Part shown: positions 63,899 to 64,000 of the stretch, one piece after another | How the letters are laid out: each line of letters starts with the position of its first letter | How positions within the stretch are numbered: the stretch's first letter is position 1 | Assembly (NCBI GenBank): GCA_963771595.1 | Contig: CAVYUC010000018.1 | Span: 62,001-126,000, forward strand | Direction: 5' to 3' | Length of the DNA stretch: 64,000 nucleotides | DNA from: CAVYUC01 sp963771595 | Lineage (GTDB): Bacteria > Bacteroidota > Bacteroidia > Bacteroidales > Prolixibacteraceae | Made by a program: the position numbers and the translations under genes | The notes under the pieces: generated by a model | What the model was told of the DNA's origin: nothing | The model's database searches: none | What the model saw: the letters and a program-made list of their open reading frames with translations, nothing else

Positions 63899-64000
63899 AT
63901 GAACTGGAAAGAACAAATCAGAATTGTAGTGGAAGAAAACAATACCAAACAGGGGCGTTGGTTCGATTTATCCATCCAGTTTTTAATTATCCTTTCCCTC
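63899..64000 (+). CDS. Probable ion-channel-like protein, N-terminal part only
   Basis: Thirty-four residues are visible (MNWKEQIRIVVEENNTKQGR, then WFDLSIQFLIILSL), running off the window. An N-terminal basic helix leading into a first membrane span with the pattern FDxxIQxxIILS is typical of voltage-gated ion-channel-family (potassium channel) proteins in Bacteroidota. Too little is present to be sure. Confidence 0.4.
   Translation, partial: MNWKEQIRIVVEENNTKQGRWFDLSIQFLIILSL

Overview
The window comes from a Bacteroidota chromosome, most likely Bacteroidales/Marinilabiliales-like. This rests on a SusC/SusD pair, a type IX secretion sorting domain, a FISUMP-domain protein, the purH-mreBCD-mrdA-rodA cluster, TAnnTTTG-type -7 promoter elements and few Shine-Dalgarno sites. 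I cannot fix genus or species. Most of the window is core or ordinary accessory genome with two stretches that stand out.

Region by region: 1-1760 holds a glycerol-use pair (glpK, and the 5' end of glpD) on the minus strand. 2049-11907 is a visibly AT-rich accessory locus: a phosphatidylserine-synthase-like gene diverges from a gene train of a PlsC-type acyltransferase, an HMG-CoA-reductase-like protein lacking the cofactor-site motif, a 36-residue membrane peptide, a rifampin-phosphotransferase-like phosphohistidine enzyme, a short UbiA-like membrane protein, a zinc-ribbon methyltransferase, a radical SAM/SPASM protein and a small HExxH protein. A complete IS4-type element (3624-5323, 12-bp inverted repeats, 8-bp target duplication) has landed inside the last codons of the acyltransferase gene. 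I read this as an uncharacterised small-molecule or lipid-modifying pathway.

12239-20340 has an AraC regulator, two secreted proteins, a second CDP-alcohol phosphatidyltransferase, serA, a MITE-like repeat, a glucose-6-phosphate isomerase gene broken by one base, a DUF3124 lipoprotein and an EamA transporter. 20891-26649 is an efflux operon with two adaptor proteins, one MacB-type permease and a TolC-type channel but no ATPase. 26944-31903 is a SusC/SusD pair. 32244-38395 is mixed metabolism (ATP-grasp protein, PPK2, DUF1338 enzyme, sugar kinase, ACP phosphodiesterase, KamA-family radical SAM enzyme). 38563-45804 is the purH and rod-shape operon on the minus strand.

46050-54810 carries a lone ABC permease, small secreted and membrane proteins, a DNA alkylation-repair protein with a duplicated 3' end fragment 3 kb downstream, a GT39-type glycosyltransferase and a sensor kinase interrupted by a one-base frameshift. 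54941-56316 is a compact array of one normal tRNA-Val, two complete tRNA-like copies with abnormal anticodon arms, two tRNA fragments and two copies of a small GIY-YIG nuclease gene, each full-length tRNA-like sequence followed by its own terminator. This looks like a tRNA-targeting nuclease cassette that has duplicated. 56416-64000 returns to housekeeping genes (folC, PIN-PhoH, mtaB, inositol monophosphatase, glycosyltransferase 2, thioesterase, start of an ion-channel-like gene) with two strong palindromes between genes.

Three separate single-base frameshifts (pgi, sensor kinase, one GIY-YIG copy) occur in 64 kb; those in pgi and the kinase could be assembly errors and should be checked against reads.
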